64,000 nt of DNA from Halalkalibacter alkaliphilus (lineage in GTDB: Bacteria; Bacillota; Bacilli; Bacillales; Bacillaceae_D), in assembly GCF_023555415.1 (NCBI RefSeq), contig NZ_JAKRYL010000002.1, positions 186,001 through 250,000 of the forward strand, read 5' to 3'. A program made the translations under genes and the position numbers. This document shows positions 34,757 to 44,142 of the stretch, one piece after another. A model generated the notes under the pieces. The model was not told the DNA's origin. It made no database searches and saw nothing but the letters and a program-made list of their open reading frames with translations. Every line of letters begins with the position of its first letter. Within the stretch, counting starts at the first letter, position 1.

Positions 34757-35878
34757 CTAAGAATTTGAATGTTGCTTATTGCTGGCAAAAACAGCTTCTG
34801 AAGTAACTTTTTTTACCTGTTTCGGTATATCCACCTTTCCAACGATATACTTTCCAAAATTATACCGATTTAAATAATAAATCGTCATAATTGAGAATAA
34901 TGTACTTCCTACAAAGAGGATGAGAATCGTAAATATCCCAAAATTCACCGACAATAATGTGAAGAAAACAATTAGTATTGAAATATAACTTGTATGCAGC
35001 AAATAGATCCCATACGAATACTTATTGATGATCATAAATAAAGAAGGGATTCTTTTCATTTTCATTGCAACATAGATAACAAATGCAATGACACTTAATG
35101 TATGAAATAAAATATCAATTCTCTTAGAACTATGGATCGTAATCAACCCGCTATGATAAAAATAGAGGAGGGCAATCCCGGTAACAAAAGGGGCAGCTAT
35201 GACAATGGCTTTGTATTTCTGAATATACCGGATGAATGTTTCATAGTTTTGCCCAATATAATAAGCGATTGAAAAATAAAAAATCCAGCCAGGGAAGGGG
35301 ATCCAATAAAATCGGTCCCACACATAGTCACTAAAAACAAAGTCGAGTGGCTTTGTAAAATTAAAAATAAATAAATACGCTCCATTAATCAATAACGAAT
35401 AAAAAATGACTTTGCTTGGATGTGCGTGATCTAACCACTTTTTGCATAAAACAAACAATATATAAAACTGGAAAATGATTAGTACAAAATAAGCATGGAA
35501 ATCTCCAATAAAAATGTTTAAAAGTACTTTTACCGTGTATTGCTCTAACGAGAGTAGGCTATAGGGGGCCGCGTATAGAAAAGCCATAAAGACGTATGGG
35601 ATTAGAATGAATTTTAATCGTTTAGTGAGAAAGCCCTTTGGTATGCTCGCTTTCTCCTTATAACTATATCCTAATATGAAAGCAGTAATAAAAATAAAAG
35701 TAGGTGTTCCATAATACAAGAAAACATTAATGGAATCAAGAATCATTTCACTGTATTCAGGCAGATTTAATAAAAAACCAACATATTCCATTCCCCAAGC
35801 AATCGAATGAAGCAGCACAATGCTTAAACAAGCAATACTACGCAAGAAAGAAATTTCATTTATATGTTTTTTCCCCAT
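34757..35878 (-). CDS. Acyltransferase-3 family membrane protein
   Basis: 373-aa integral membrane O-acyltransferase (OafA/YrhL type) with about ten hydrophobic segments. Seen: FLRSIACLSIVLLHS with the active-site His near residue 24, and FIFITAFILGYSY. These enzymes acetylate cell-surface glycans or other extracytoplasmic acceptors. The RBS (GAAAGATG) before ATG 35878 is weak. Shares strand and a short gap with the serine hydrolase downstream, so both may modify the envelope. Confidence 0.87.
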   Translation of the reverse strand: MGKKHINEISFLRSIACLSIVLLHSIAWGMEYVGFLLNLPEYSEMILDSINVFLYYGTPTFIFITAFILGYSYKEKASIPKGFLTKRLKFILIPYVFMAFLYAAPYSLLSLEQYTVKVLLNIFIGDFHAYFVLIIFQFYILFVLCKKWLDHAHPSKVIFYSLLINGAYLFIFNFTKPLDFVFSDYVWDRFYWIPFPGWIFYFSIAYYIGQNYETFIRYIQKYKAIVIAAPFVTGIALLYFYHSGLITIHSSKRIDILFHTLSVIAFVIYVAMKMKRIPSLFMIINKYSYGIYLLHTSYISILIVFFTLLSVNFGIFTILILFVGSTLFSIMTIYYLNRYNFGKYIVGKVDIPKQVKKVTSEAVFASNKQHSNS

Positions 35879-36310
35879 AACGAATCAACATCTTTCTATC
35901 TATTTTTCTTCTTTACGAGTGCTTCAATAAGTTTCAAATTTGACTAACTATTAAGCTTTAGAGAAAGATATATTACGTACTTAAGGTTTACTCATACCCC
36001 AAGTAATCTATACCCTTTATTACAAAATTGTAAACTGTAGATTTCTAGTTTAGCTAAACCATGTTTCGTACAATGGTAAAAGGAAGGCGAATAGATGTCA
36101 ATCGTAATCCATTTCGTTGTAACGACTACCAAACATTTACAAACGATTTAATCGTGTTTTTTCATGAGATTCATAGCGTTCATGCTAGAAAAACAAACAA
36201 ACATTCGCTAAAATAAAAAAGTAAACTAGATTTAGTGATGTTTGACGACAGACTATTTATATAGAAGAAGGACTGTAACTTATTTTTAGTATAGGAATTT
36301 GAGGTGTGTA
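35879..36310. other. Intergenic region between acyltransferase and mrfA
   Basis: 432 bp between divergent genes, A/T rich. The only coding-like signal is an 18-codon ORF at 36095-36151 (MSIVIHFVVTTTKHLQTI) with GGAAGG seven bases before it; weak. No clear promoter pair, LexA box or terminator was found. Confidence 0.4.
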
Positions 36311-38575
36311 ATGTTTAAAAAAAGCTTACAACATATATTAGATGATTTTCGTACGAATGATGATTGGAAAGAACGAATTGTTCATTGGCATGAAATGGAA
36401 GAAGTTGAAGCGAAATCGATTGATTTCCCTAGTAGCTTGGACATAAAAATCCAACAGGCACTTAGAAAACGGGGGATTGGCTCGCTTTATTCGCATCAGG
36501 CCGAGGCTTTTCAATACACTAGGAAAAAGGAAAATGTTGTTGCTGTTACACCAACAGCATCTGGAAAGACGCTATGTTATAACTTACCTGTGTTGCAAGA
36601 AATTATTGAGAATGAGGAAAGTCGAGCTCTTTACTTGTTTCCGACAAAGGCGCTAGCCCAAGATCAAAAGAGTGAACTCAATGAAATCATAGATGAAATG
36701 GGCATTGACTTGAAGTGTTTTACCTATGATGGAGATACGGCGCCAAATATCCGTCAGGCAGTTAGAAAAGCTGGCCATGTCGTGATTACAAACCCAGATA
36801 TGCTTCATTCTGCCATCCTGCCACATCACACGAAGTGGGTCGCTTTCTTTGAAAACTTAAAGTACATCGTGATTGATGAGCTTCATACGTATCGTGGTGT
36901 GTTTGGAAGCCATGTTGCTAACGTCATCCGCAGGTTAAAGCGAATCGCTAATTATTATGGAAGCAATCCAATCTTTATTTGTACATCAGCAACCATTGCC
37001 AACCCGAAAGAACTAGCCGAAGAATTGACGAGAAGTCCGATGCGGTTAGTTGATCAAAATGGTGCTCCAAGAGGGAAAAAACATTTTCTTTTTTACAATC
37101 CGCCAATTGTGAATCAAGCGCTAAATATCCGCAAAAGTGCAACGGTTGAAGTCAATGACCTTGCTAAACGATTTCTAGAAAATAACATTCAAACAATCGT
37201 ATTTGCTAGAAGCAGGGTCCGTGTGGAGATTATTTTAAGCCACTTGCAAGCATTGACGAAAAAGCATATCGGACCCGATACCATTCGTGGATATCGTGGT
37301 GGGTATTTACCGAAACAACGAAGGGAAATTGAACGTGGACTTCGGCAGGGTGAGATCGTTGGTGTCGTAAGTACAAATGCACTGGAATTAGGGGTTGATA
37401 TTGGTCAACTGCAAGTTTGTATTATGACAGGATACCCTGGTTCAGTTGCAAGTGCATGGCAGCAAGCAGGAAGGGCTGGGCGCAGACAAAATGAGTCCGT
37501 GATCATTATGGTTGCTGGCTCAACGCCAATGGACCAATATATAGTCCAACATCCTGAATACTTTTTTGATAAAAGTCCAGAATCAGCTCGAATCAACCCA
37601 GATAATCTCGTTATACTTGTTGATCATCTAAAATGTGCTGCTTATGAACTCCCCTTTAAAAGGGGTGAGACGTTTGATGGTGTGGAAATTGAGGATATCC
37701 TTGAATTTCTAACTGAAGAGAACGTCCTGCATGAACGAGCAGATAAGTGGTATTGGATGAATGATGCGTTTCCTGCTCATGGCATTAGCTTACGTTCTGC
37801 ATCGCAGGAAAACGTTGTAATTATCGATCAAAGTGATGTGTCTAAGCCTTCAGTTATTGGTGAAATGGATCGATTTAGTGCAATGACATTGTTGCATGAT
37901 GAAGCGATCTATTTACACCAAGGAACGCAGTACCAAGTGGAATATTTAGACTGGGATGAGAAAAAGGCTTTTGTCCGTGAAGTAGACGTGGAATATTTTA
38001 CGGATGCTAACTTAGCTGTTCAACTAAAAGTATTAGAAGAAGATCTCATTCAAACTGACAAAGAGGTTACTGTAAGTTACGGAGATGTCATGGTAAATGC
38101 AAAAGCAACGATTTTTAAGAAGATTCGTCTATCAACCTTTGAAAATATTGGTTCAGGGCCCATTCATTTACCAGAAGAAGAGCTTCATACAAACGCGATG
38201 TGGATCAGCTTTTCTTCCGATATAACTAAGCGATTTGGAGAAGGTCCTTTTGACCAAGCACTAACAGGCTTAGCACAATTGATTCAACAAGTCGCACCTG
38301 TCTTTGTCATGTGTGATCGTCACGATCTTCATGTCGTTCCACAAATGAAAGCAGAACACTCTGAAATGCCAACGATTTTCGTTTATGATCGATACCCAGG
38401 TGGAATTGGTTTAGCGAAAGAGGTATATCAAAATCTGCCGACGATTTTAGGACAAGTTGATCATCTAATTTCAAATTGTTGTTGTGAACATGGGTGCCCC
38501 GCTTGTGTTGGTGCAGCTGAAGGCAATATAAAGGCTCTAGTAAAACGATTTATACGACTACTAAGAGTGAAATAG
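36311..38575 (+). CDS. mrfA: DEAD/DEAH helicase MrfA (YprA)
   Basis: 754-aa superfamily 2 helicase. Seen: Q-motif region LYSHQAEAF, Walker A TPTASGKTLCYN, DELH box as IDELHTYRG, SATIANP (motif III), VVSTNALELGVDIG and QQAGRAGRRQ (motifs V and VI), and a C-terminal Zn-binding cysteine set (CCCEHGCPACVG, DUF1998 region). In B. subtilis MrfA and MrfB repair mitomycin C lesions independently of UvrABC. ATG 36311 follows GAGGTGTG. mrfB begins 15 bp after its stop. Confidence 0.94.
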   Translation: MFKKSLQHILDDFRTNDDWKERIVHWHEMEEVEAKSIDFPSSLDIKIQQALRKRGIGSLYSHQAEAFQYTRKKENVVAVTPTASGKTLCYNLPVLQEIIENEESRALYLFPTKALAQDQKSELNEIIDEMGIDLKCFTYDGDTAPNIRQAVRKAGHVVITNPDMLHSAILPHHTKWVAFFENLKYIVIDELHTYRGVFGSHVANVIRRLKRIANYYGSNPIFICTSATIANPKELAEELTRSPMRLVDQNGAPRGKKHFLFYNPPIVNQALNIRKSATVEVNDLAKRFLENNIQTIVFARSRVRVEIILSHLQALTKKHIGPDTIRGYRGGYLPKQRREIERGLRQGEIVGVVSTNALELGVDIGQLQVCIMTGYPGSVASAWQQAGRAGRRQNESVIIMVAGSTPMDQYIVQHPEYFFDKSPESARINPDNLVILVDHLKCAAYELPFKRGETFDGVEIEDILEFLTEENVLHERADKWYWMNDAFPAHGISLRSASQENVVIIDQSDVSKPSVIGEMDRFSAMTLLHDEAIYLHQGTQYQVEYLDWDEKKAFVREVDVEYFTDANLAVQLKVLEEDLIQTDKEVTVSYGDVMVNAKATIFKKIRLSTFENIGSGPIHLPEEELHTNAMWISFSSDITKRFGEGPFDQALTGLAQLIQQVAPVFVMCDRHDLHVVPQMKAEHSEMPTIFVYDRYPGGIGLAKEVYQNLPTILGQVDHLISNCCCEHGCPACVGAAEGNIKALVKRFIRLLRVK

Positions 38576-38590
38576 GGGAGGGTGGCAGGC

Positions 38591-39853
38591 ATGAAAAATA
38601 AGTTGCAGCGTATGAAGCAGCACATGGGAATCGAAAAGAAAAAAGAAGAAACATTCATACAACGACCACCAACGTGTAAAACCGAGGAGAAGAAGCTCAT
38701 CCCTTTTGAAAATGATTGGCGGCTTTTTCAAACCACTCCAACTTGGTTTGAGGATCAATATACGATGATAAGGGAACAACATTATCCATTAGATCACCAA
38801 CATGGGAAATATGACTTTTCTATGACGAAAGAAGTAGTGAAAAGGTGGCAGGAACATACTTTTTCACACCCGTTGTCAGCGAAAGATCGAGAGGTTGAAG
38901 AATTACTTTTTTTTGATACAGAAACAACAGGTCTAAGCAGCGGTGTTGGGAATACAATATTTATGCTAGGGTACGCTTACTTTAAAGAAGATTATGTTGG
39001 AGTAAAACAATACTTTTTGCCCGGGCCGGAATCAGAAGTAGCTCTTTATCACCATTTTTTATCAGACGTAGGAACTTTAGGGAATCTTGTAACATACAAC
39101 GGAAAAGCATTCGATTGGCCACAAGTAAAGACTCGTCACACGTTTGTTCGTGATCAAGTTCCGAAACTTCCGAAATTTGGACATTTTGATTTGCTTCACG
39201 CATCTAGACGAATGTGGAAAGACCTTCTTCCTTCTTGTAAATTAGCAGTTGTCGAAAAAGAAATATTGGGATTTGAAAGAATAGAAGATACGCCTAGTTA
39301 TATGGCGCCTATGTTGTATTTTGATTTTTTGCAAGATCCAACCCCGGAATACGTAAAAGGAATCTTCCAACATCATGAGTGGGATGTCCTTTCATTAATG
39401 ACGCTTTATAGCCATTTATCATCGATGATTCTAAAGTGGGATTCATTTTCTTTAAATAATAAAGAAAAATACGAAGTAGCGAGATGGTATGAGGCGATAG
39501 GGGAGAAAGAGATTTCTATGGCTCAATACGAATTATTAAAGGGAGTAGGATCAAGTGTAGCTGAAGCGAGCATGTTTGCTTATGCTACGTGTTTAAAAAA
39601 AGAAAAGAATTGGGAGAAGGCACTAGAAAGCTTTTCTTCTCTGGTGGGGACAAAAAAGTACACGTATTTAGCTGCAGTTGAATGTTCTAAAATACATGAA
39701 CATCAAATAAAAGATTATGAAAAAGCAATATACTATTCTAAATTAGCTCTTGCAGATGAAGAATATTTAGTAAATCATCAGAAAGTGAAGCAAGAAAAAA
39801 TGCTTAACGATCTTCATGTTAGAATAAAAAGATTGGAGAAAAAAATCAGTTAG
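38591..39853 (+). CDS. mrfB: Exonuclease MrfB (YprB)
   Basis: 420-aa protein with an RNase H-like DEDDh exonuclease domain (about residues 100-265: LFFDTETTGLSSGVG, VTYNGKAFDWPQVKTRH, HHEWDVLSLM) and a C-terminal helical region resembling TPRs (VARWYEAIGEKEIS, WEKALESF). Partner of MrfA in repair of mitomycin damage in B. subtilis; length matches YprB (413 aa). ATG 38591 is better placed behind GGGGAGG than GTG 38582. Confidence 0.92.
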   Translation: MKNKLQRMKQHMGIEKKKEETFIQRPPTCKTEEKKLIPFENDWRLFQTTPTWFEDQYTMIREQHYPLDHQHGKYDFSMTKEVVKRWQEHTFSHPLSAKDREVEELLFFDTETTGLSSGVGNTIFMLGYAYFKEDYVGVKQYFLPGPESEVALYHHFLSDVGTLGNLVTYNGKAFDWPQVKTRHTFVRDQVPKLPKFGHFDLLHASRRMWKDLLPSCKLAVVEKEILGFERIEDTPSYMAPMLYFDFLQDPTPEYVKGIFQHHEWDVLSLMTLYSHLSSMILKWDSFSLNNKEKYEVARWYEAIGEKEISMAQYELLKGVGSSVAEASMFAYATCLKKEKNWEKALESFSSLVGTKKYTYLAAVECSKIHEHQIKDYEKAIYYSKLALADEEYLVNHQKVKQEKMLNDLHVRIKRLEKKIS

Positions 39854-40011
39854 TGACATGCAGCGCTCATTTCCTGGGGAAGCGCATTATTAGTGGTTTT
39901 TAAACAAATTTCAACATCGTTTTTGTAAGTATATGTAATGTAAAAAAAGTAATTGTCAAGACGTTCAGAAACGATTACAATATGTTTCGGTAATTCTTTT
40001 TAAGGAAATGA

Positions 40012-40116
40012 GTGAACAAAATGTATCGTGCTATTTTAGTATTATTTTTTGTAATGATTGGCTTAACTTTGTTTATTATGAGTGAAATTCGTGATTCGGC
40101 TCTCTTTCTCTTATAG
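40012..40116 (+). CDS. Possible 34-aa membrane peptide
   Basis: Short ORF MNKMYRAILVLFFVMIGLTL... with one membrane span and a short charged tail (SEIRDSALFLL). AAGGA five bases before GTG 40012; ATG 40021 is an alternative start. Lies between mrfB and cotD and is too short for standard gene calls. Unrecognised. Confidence 0.42.
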   Translation: MNKMYRAILVLFFVMIGLTLFIMSEIRDSALFLL

Positions 40117-40177
40117 ACAGAGACCCAAACCATTGGTTTTAAAGGGATTAGGCGGTTAATTAGGTCAAACAACTAGT

Positions 40178-40205
40178 ACAACAAATACTTTTGTAACATA
40201 GGTTA
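40178..40205 (+). promoter_or_regulatory. SigK-type promoter of cotD
   Basis: AC (40178-40179), 17-bp spacer, CATAGGTTA (40197-40205), matching the SigK -10 CATANNNTA. cotD starts 35 bp downstream. Confidence 0.7.
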
Positions 40206-40239
40206 ATATTGACTCAAATAAAAAAGGAGGAATTAACTT

Positions 40240-40593
40240 ATGTTTTGCAAACCTAGACCTAAAGTTTGTAAGCTTCCAACAACAACTCAGGTGATGCCTG
40301 CACAAGTAGCACCTACTCAACATCAAGTTGTTGATAAGACGTGTGAGTATATCGTGCCACATGTATATCCATCACACACTCACTATAATACAAATCACGT
40401 TTATAAACATGTTGCGAGCTTCCCGCATACAACATCTCAGAGTCAACAAATCTTTCACCAGCAATTCGCACAGCCAACTGCTCCAGGCTTCGGCCCAGGA
40501 TTTGGTCCAGGTGCAGGCCCAGGATTTGGCCCGCAAGCAGGACCAGGCTTCGGTCCTCAAGCAGGCCCAGGATTTGGCTTCGGCAGACGTTAG
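40240..40593 (+). CDS. cotD: Spore coat protein CotD family
   Basis: 117-aa inner-coat protein. The first ~75 residues follow CotD (CKPRPKVCKLP, YIVPHVYPSHTHYNTNHVYKH, SFPHTTS). The C-terminus is extended by a Gly-Pro-Phe repeat (PGFGPGFGPGAGPGFGPQ) not in the ~75-aa B. subtilis protein as I remember it. GGAGGAATTAACTT precedes ATG 40240 and a SigK-type promoter lies upstream. Its place between mrfB and ypsA is conserved with B. subtilis. Confidence 0.9.
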   Translation: MFCKPRPKVCKLPTTTQVMPAQVAPTQHQVVDKTCEYIVPHVYPSHTHYNTNHVYKHVASFPHTTSQSQQIFHQQFAQPTAPGFGPGFGPGAGPGFGPQAGPGFGPQAGPGFGFGRR

Positions 40594-40604
40594 TAATGAT
40601 GAAA

Positions 40605-40637
40605 AAAGAGCGAACTGATATCAGTTCGCTCTTTCTA
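40605..40637 (+). terminator. Terminator of cotD
   Basis: Thirty-base perfect palindrome (AAAGAGCGAACTGAT and its complement) ending in CTTTCT; effectively a stem with a minimal loop. Confidence 0.8.
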
Positions 40638-40655
40638 TCAGGAAGAGGCGATAAA

Positions 40656-41225
40656 ATGAAAACCATTGCCGTTTCAGGATACAAAGGGCATGAACTAGGA
40701 ATTTTTGATCAAAAGCATAAAGGAATCCATTACATAAAGAAAGCACTAGAACATCGCTTGCGTTCATTGATTGATGAAGGGTTAGAGTGGGTGATTATTA
40801 GCGGTCAGCTAGGAGTTGAATTATGGGCAGCTGAAGTCGTTTTTACATTGAAAGATGAATACCCACAGTTGCAATTGGCTATCTTAACACCATTTCTTAA
40901 TCAAGAAGAACGTTGGCAAGATGCAACAAAATCATATTACCAAGACATCGTTAGTCAAGCCGATTTTGTTGATAGTATTACGAAAAGACCTTATGACAAT
41001 CCAATGCAATTAAGGCAAAAAAACGAATTTATTATCGCAAAAGCAGATGGCTTGCTATTGCTTTATGATGAAGACAAGCCCGGGTCTCCAACATTCTATT
41101 TAGAAGTGGCTAAAAAGCGACAAGCAAGTGAGTCTTTTCCTGTATTATTTATTACACCCACAGATCTCGACTTATTAGTTCAAGAAGAACAATTCGACAA
41201 TTTTAGTACAGAGTGGGAATCGTAA
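40656..41225 (+). CDS. ypsA: YpsA (SLOG-superfamily protein)
   Basis: 189-aa DUF1273/SLOG Rossmann-like protein. Matches YpsA in SGYKGHELGIF, EGLEWVIISGQLGVELWAAE and SDGLLLLYD-type region (KADGLLLLYDEDKPGSP). In B. subtilis and Staphylococcus YpsA influences cell division and lies beside gpsB, as here. ATG 40656 follows AGGAAGAGG; the ORF's upstream extension overlaps the cotD terminator. Confidence 0.93.
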   Translation: MKTIAVSGYKGHELGIFDQKHKGIHYIKKALEHRLRSLIDEGLEWVIISGQLGVELWAAEVVFTLKDEYPQLQLAILTPFLNQEERWQDATKSYYQDIVSQADFVDSITKRPYDNPMQLRQKNEFIIAKADGLLLLYDEDKPGSPTFYLEVAKKRQASESFPVLFITPTDLDLLVQEEQFDNFSTEWES

Positions 41226-41302
41226 TTTAAATTGACAAGAAGGCAAACTTTTGGAAAAATAGAGAGTAAAGCTGTTCATACACGTGGGTAGAGGTGAGGG
41301 AA

Positions 41303-41614
41303 ATGAACCAACAAAACATTCGCTTTACGGCGAAAGAAATTCTTGAAAAAGATTTTAAAACAAGCATGAGAGGCTATAACCCAGATGAAGTCGATAAGTT
41401 TTTAGACGCTATTATACAAGATTACGAACTGTTTCAACGAAAAGTTGAGCTACTAGAGCAAGAAAATGCACATCTTAAACGGGAAGTAAAGAAGTTATCT
41501 GATAGGTCTCAGCGTCAAGCACCAACTCAAAACGTTGGCAGCACAAATTATGATATTCTTCAACGATTATCTAATTTAGAGAAGAAAGTTTTTGGCAGTA
41601 AATTGTACGAGTAG
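41303..41614 (+). CDS. gpsB: Cell division protein GpsB
   Basis: 103-aa DivIVA-related regulator coordinating division and elongation, binding penicillin-binding proteins. Seen: the membrane/lipid-binding N-terminus with [23 protein letters not shown], a coiled coil (residues ~30-70), a variable linker, and the C-terminal hexamerisation part [18 protein letters not shown] 41303 lies behind GAGGTGAGGG. Standard position before the RNase H gene and rnpB. Confidence 0.96.
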   Translation: MNQQNIRFTAKEILEKDFKTSMRGYNPDEVDKFLDAIIQDYELFQRKVELLEQENAHLKREVKKLSDRSQRQAPTQNVGSTNYDILQRLSNLEKKVFGSKLYE

Positions 41615-41625
41615 GAGATTAATGA

Positions 41626-42015
41626 ATGATCGACGTTTATATTGATGGCGCAAGTGCCGGAGACCCTGGTCCTTCTGGAGCGGGTATATTCATTAACTAC
41701 AAAAACGGTCAGGTTGAAAATCATTCCGTCCCACTTGGACAAATGTCCAATCATGAGGCGGAATATGAGGCTCTTATAATTGCGCTTGATTTATGCATTG
41801 ATCGTGGAATCAAGATTGCCTCGTTTCGGACTGATTCAAAGTTAATTGATGATGCACTTGAAAAACGCTACGTAAAAAACAAACGATTTCAACCGTATTT
41901 AGAAAAAGCTATCTCTCGAATTGACGAATTCGAATTGTTTTTTATGAAATGGGTGCCAAGCAACCAAAATAAAAATGCCGATTCTTTGGCAAGGCAGGCC
42001 ATTCGAAAAAATTGA
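41626..42015 (+). CDS. Ribonuclease HI-family protein
   Basis: 129-aa RNase HI fold. All four acidic active-site positions are visible: YIDGASAGDPG (Asp), NHEAEYEAL (Glu), FRTDSKLI (Asp), and NKNADSLAR (Asp), suggesting it is active on RNA-DNA hybrids. Starts 11 bp after gpsB, so it is co-transcribed. Short version without an N-terminal hybrid-binding domain, as in the YpeP/YpdQ type. Confidence 0.9.
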   Translation: MIDVYIDGASAGDPGPSGAGIFINYKNGQVENHSVPLGQMSNHEAEYEALIIALDLCIDRGIKIASFRTDSKLIDDALEKRYVKNKRFQPYLEKAISRIDEFELFFMKWVPSNQNKNADSLARQAIRKN

Positions 42016-42079
42016 AATAATTTTCCTGTTGAAACTTACCTTTTTTCAAGGTATACTTATTTTTGTCGCTTAAGACAAC

Positions 42080-42484
42080 GTTAAACATTCAGGTAATCGC
42101 TGCACGCTTGACGTGTAGAGGAAAGTCCATGCTCGCACGGGCTGCGATGTCCGTAGTGATCGTGCCTAGCCAATCAATAAGCTAGGGTAGTCTGGTTTTG
42201 ACTGGACTAACGGCAAGGTAAGCACCTACGTCATTTGATATGGTGTGATGCCTTTGAAAGTGCCACAGTGACGGAGTCCATTTGGAAACGAATGGAGTGG
42301 AACGAGGTAAACCCCACGAGCGAGAAACCCAAAATATGGTAGGGGCATCTTCTTAAACGGGAATTGAACTGTTGAGAAGGACAAGGGAGAGATCCCTTGT
42401 AGATAGATGATTGCCACCGGAGTACGAGGTTCATCACCGTTTGCAGTACAAAGGTACAGAACATGGCTTATCGAATGTTTAATG
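42080..42484 (+). ncRNA. rnpB: RNase P RNA, Bacillus (B) type
   Basis: Ribozyme subunit that matures tRNA 5' ends. Diagnostic conserved stretches: GGTAATCGCTGCA, GAGGAAAGTCCATGCTCGC, GAAAGTGCCACAGTGACG, GAACGAGGTAAACCCC, GAGCGAGAAACCCAAA, and GATGATTGCCACCGGAGTACGAGGT. The ends pair (AAACATTC near 42083 with GAATGTTT near 42473) as P1. Position after gpsB is as in B. subtilis. End points are accurate to a few bases. Confidence 0.97.
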
Positions 42485-42499
42485 GATGATTTTCTTACA

Positions 42500-42526
42500 G
42501 AAAACCCCTTTTAGGGGCTTTTTTTA
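42500..42526 (+). terminator. Terminator of rnpB
   Basis: AACCCC TTTT AGGGGCTT hairpin followed by TTTTTTT. Confidence 0.88.
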
Positions 42527-42538
42527 TTTTTGCGATGT

Positions 42539-42567
42539 TTGTCATCAGAAGTTTGAAATCGTATAAT
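42539..42567 (+). promoter_or_regulatory. SigA promoter of rlmL
   Basis: TTGTCA (42539-42544), 17-bp spacer, TATAAT (42562-42567), 31 bp before the start codon. Confidence 0.8.
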
Positions 42568-42597
42568 AGAAGCACTATGTTTGGTAAGGAGTACATA

Positions 42598-43740
42598 ATG
42601 GAAAAAGTGACATTAATTGCAACAGCAACGATGGGGCTTGAAGCTCTTGTTGCACGTGAAGTAAAAGATTTAGGATATGAAGATGTGCAAGTTGATAATG
42701 GAAAAGTAACATTTACAGCAGATGTATCAGCCATTCCTCGAGCAAATTTATGGCTTCGAACAGCGGATCGGGTCAAATTAAAAGTCGGAGAATTTAAGGC
42801 GTATACATTTGATGAGTTGTTTGAAAAGACAAAAGCCTTGCCATGGGCAGATTTAATCCCTGTTCATGCTGAATTTCCGGTCATTGGTAAATCGGTTAAA
42901 TCAAAGTTGTTTAGTGTATCTGATTGCCAAGCTATTGTGAAAAAGGCTGTTGTTGAAAGTATGAAGAAGCGTTATAAGCGAGGCTGGTTTGATGAAAATG
43001 GACCATTTTATCGGATTGAAGTGGCTCTTCATAAAGATGTGGCAACGCTAACGATTGACACAAGTGGAACAGGGCTTCATAAACGCGGGTATCGATATTT
43101 ACATAATGAGGCTCCGCTTAAAGAAACATTAGCTGCAGCGATGATTATGTTAACGCCTTGGAAACCAGATCGCCCTTTTGCTGACCCATTTACAGGATCA
43201 GGAACGATTCCGATTGAAGCAGCCATGATTGGACAAAACATTGCTCCTGGCTTTAATCGAGACTTTGTATCGGAAGATTGGCATTGGATTGGAAAGGATC
43301 GTTGGAACGAAGCGCGTCAAGAAGTGGAAGATGTAGCTAAGTATGACCAGCCTCTTGATATTTTAGGTGCTGACATCGATCATAGAAGTGTTGAGCTTGC
43401 AACGAACAATGCAATGGAAGCTGGATTCGGTGATATGATTACGTTTAAACAAATGCAAGTAAAAGACTTTAGGCATCGCGGCGAGTATGGCATTCTTGTT
43501 GGAAATCCACCGTACGGTGAACGTCTTGGGGAACGACCAGAGGTTGAGCAAATGTATAAAGACATGGGAAAAACCTTTCAATTGTTAGATACATGGTCGA
43601 TATATATGCTAACATCTCATGAAGGATTTGAAGAACTATATGGGAAGAAGGCAACAAAGAAGCGGAAACTGTATAATGGAAACTTAAAGGTTGATTATTA
43701 CCAATTTTTTGGACCGCGTCCACCGAGAAAAAACGACTGA
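42598..43740 (+). CDS. ypsC: 23S rRNA m2G methyltransferase, RlmL/YpsC-like
   Basis: 380-aa methyltransferase. N-terminal ferredoxin-like and THUMP region (about residues 1-155), then a UPF0020 Rossmann methyltransferase domain: FADPFTGSGTIPIEAA (SAM site), ILGADIDHRSVELA, and catalytic NPPYGERLG. Equivalent to B. subtilis YpsC (385 aa) and the N-terminal half of E. coli RlmL, which modifies G2445 of 23S rRNA. ATG 42598 follows TAAGGAG. Confidence 0.92.
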   Translation: MEKVTLIATATMGLEALVAREVKDLGYEDVQVDNGKVTFTADVSAIPRANLWLRTADRVKLKVGEFKAYTFDELFEKTKALPWADLIPVHAEFPVIGKSVKSKLFSVSDCQAIVKKAVVESMKKRYKRGWFDENGPFYRIEVALHKDVATLTIDTSGTGLHKRGYRYLHNEAPLKETLAAAMIMLTPWKPDRPFADPFTGSGTIPIEAAMIGQNIAPGFNRDFVSEDWHWIGKDRWNEARQEVEDVAKYDQPLDILGADIDHRSVELATNNAMEAGFGDMITFKQMQVKDFRHRGEYGILVGNPPYGERLGERPEVEQMYKDMGKTFQLLDTWSIYMLTSHEGFEELYGKKATKKRKLYNGNLKVDYYQFFGPRPPRKND

Positions 43741-44140
43741 TCTAATGGCTAAGTAAAGTAGCTGTCTTAAAAATGGAACAAAGGTGGCAATGACTATGTG
43801 TCAGGTGAAACCGCTTCTCTTCAAATAATGTAGCGACTACACTCATTGCCTCTTTGATGTTAAGTGGAAGATATTTATAGCATAAGGGTGTTTGAAATGC
43901 ACCATTCTATTAGTGAGGGGGCAGGAGTCCTGCAACCTCCTAAACCATATCCCATCAAGTTGATGTTGACATATACAATAGGAAGATAACGATCCAATCC
44001 AATCACAAATAGGTGATTGCAGCGACGTCGCGTGTACAGAGAGAAATCGTTTTAAACCACATTGTCATATGTAATATGATTCTTGAATATGATCATGGTA
44101 TTTTGGGAGAAAGTTATCTTATTGACTTTCTCCTTTTTTT
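43741..44140. other. Non-coding or decayed region downstream of rlmL
   Basis: No recognised gene. Features seen: a large inverted repeat (GGCAATGAC near 43786 against CTCATTGCC near 43842); a palindrome GCAGGAGTCCTGC at 43921; a 30-codon ORF at 43897-43989 (begins MHHSISEGAGVLQPP) with AAGGGTG six bases before its ATG; and a terminator hairpin at 44106-44142 (GGAGAAAGT / ACTTTCTCC then nine T). Together they suggest a short plus-strand transcript of unknown function. Confidence 0.45.
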
Positions 44141-44142
44141 TT
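44106..44142 (+). terminator. Terminator
   Basis: GGAGAAAGT (44106-44114) pairs with ACTTTCTCC (44125-44133), followed by TTTTTTTTT. Confidence 0.88.

Noticed and set aside
36200-36310. LexA/SOS box before mrfA
   Set aside because: No CGAACN4GTTCG-type dyad was found upstream.
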